Positions 63,128-64,000 of a stretch of 64,000 bases of DNA are shown piece by piece. Location of the stretch: NCBI GenBank assembly GCA_021014325.1, contig CM037473.1, forward strand, positions 4,217,501 to 4,281,500, given 5' to 3'. A program made the position numbers and the translations under genes. Source of the stretch: Plazaster borealis (taxonomy: Eukaryota > Echinodermata > Asteroidea > Forcipulatida > Labidiasteridae). Position 1 is the first letter of the stretch. Each line of letters starts with the position of its first letter. The notes under the pieces are model-generated. The model saw nothing but the letters and a program-made list of their open reading frames with translations. It was not told the origin of the DNA and searched no databases.

Positions 63128-64000
63128 TGGTGCTCGATATGGGGGCATGGTGTACCCCCCCCCCCCATAATTGTGTCTTCATTATTGTGTGCTTGGAATC
63201 TCAGGAATTCTGTTGAGGATTTTAGGGAGGAACTTCGCTGCTATCTTCGCTGCTAAATATTCACAGCGAGGGTTCGCTCGACAAAACGACTAAGCTAAAA
63301 TTTACCTTGCGTTCACACGGGGCATGGTCGCTGTTAGCCAGCACAGAGTGTTTCGGCTTCCGGTAGTTTCCTTTGCCACTGAGTAGTTGTTTTGAAGAAA
63401 TTTATATGTGTTGGCTTGAAGAATAGCTTATTTATTACACATGTAAAGTTTCATATTGTTGTCTAAGTTCGTAGCGATTCGATTATTTAAATTCGCAGCG
63501 ATTCGGAATGAGAAATGCATTTTGATTTTGGTCTTTTCATCTTGTCACTATAAATATACTGCGTCATCAGTCAAGTTGAATAATACAATTTCGTCCCCAT
63601 TAGTGTGCGATGTCACCGTATCACAGCACGTGCGTTGCTTGTCTCTGGGAAGGAGGTTGTTAGTCACATGGCCGGCCGTAGAAACGTTTTCGATCGTTCA
63701 GATAATGTTTACAAACATGGATCCAACAATGCCCGATTCTTCGTCTTCATTATCTTTCTGTGTTATGAGTATGATTTAGCTGTTAAGGAATAATTATAGA
63801 TGATGTCACCTTAATTTTAAAACTTAAAGAATTTTGGCGGCAACAGAGGAGCAAAATGTATAGGCCTACGTGCAACTCCACCAGGAGAAAAACATGTAGA
63901 CGGCGTCATAACATCGAGCTGAAATCATGTTTACAGCTAGCTGAGGTCAGTTGCGTTCACACGACAAAAACACTGCTAAATTCCTTTATCTGTGGCTAAA
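63128..64000. other. array B spacer block, copy 2 (runs off the window)
   Basis: Continues the match to 44895-45778 up to the last base. In copy 1 this block leads directly into the downstream flank and then the stop codon of a B receptor. A further B gene on the minus strand is therefore expected shortly beyond position 64000. Confidence 0.75.

Larger units (their letters stand above)
36588..64000 (-). repeat. tandem array B: GPCR units with alternating flanks
   Basis: B2, B3, B4 and B5 are head-to-tail on the minus strand. The upstream flanks of B2 and B4 match each other (including the segment with CCAGACGTGCCC). Those of B3 and B5 match each other (including the segment ending TATAGGTGGCTTGTGTGTCAA and the block at 44887-45780 / 63126-64000). 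This implies duplication of a two-gene block. Large spacing differences are explained by mobile insertions near B4 and a deletion near B2. B1 (29738-30782) is an older outlying member. Confidence 0.85.

Noticed and set aside
63456..63793. Two overlapping plus-strand frames at the right edge
   Set aside because: Frame-shifted versions of the spacer frame at 45275; not conserved as coding.

Overview
The window is eukaryotic, from an invertebrate deuterostome and most likely an echinoderm (probably a sea star). I infer this from intronless rhodopsin-type GPCR genes in tandem, a DEPDC5-type gene with introns, CCCTAA-type telomere-like tracts, and several AT-rich repeat families that resemble abundant starfish repeats as I remember them. 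No database search was possible, so the taxon is an inference. There is no bacterial, organellar or viral gene content, no rRNA gene and no CRISPR array.

Layout: (1) 0.85-5.9 kb: degraded LINE pieces, and three correctly spliced minus-strand exons matching a contiguous part of DEPDC5/Iml1 (GATOR1 subunit). The rest of that gene was not found here. (2) 9.1-25.5 kb, array A: five plus-strand intronless class A GPCR genes (A1-A5) in units of about 2.9 kb, each with its own upstream block. A1, A3, A4 and A5 are open; A2 is broken by a 4-base deletion before TM7. (3) 25.5-29.7 kb: LINE and MITE remains. (4) 29.7-64 kb, array B: five minus-strand intronless GPCR genes (B1-B5) of a sister subfamily, pointing toward array A. 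B2-B5 are open; B1 has lost TM4. B2+B3 and B4+B5 carry matching alternating flanks, which indicates duplication of a two-gene block. The unit repeats again at the right edge, so another receptor is expected just outside.

The receptors share the class A landmarks (TM2 Asp, TM3 Cys, ERY, ECL2 Cys, NPLIY), but all have Gln where most class A receptors have the TM6 toggle Trp. Array B proteins end in a T-x-L PDZ-type motif; array A proteins do not. Sequence differences concentrate in extracellular loops and nearby TM segments. Lineage-specific expansions of this kind in sea urchins and crown-of-thorns starfish are regarded as candidate chemosensory receptors; the ligands here are unknown.

The arrays are also a good record of transposition, because paralogous units supply empty sites. 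Cleanly bounded elements include a 4.07 kb hAT-like element that separates B4 from a conserved octamer motif, a 3.6 kb TIR element with 3-bp duplications, a 1.5 kb element with 9-10-bp duplications, a ~0.69 kb element family with 2-bp AT duplications, and small 8-bp-duplication MITEs whose centre is a telomere-like (CCCTAA)n tract.
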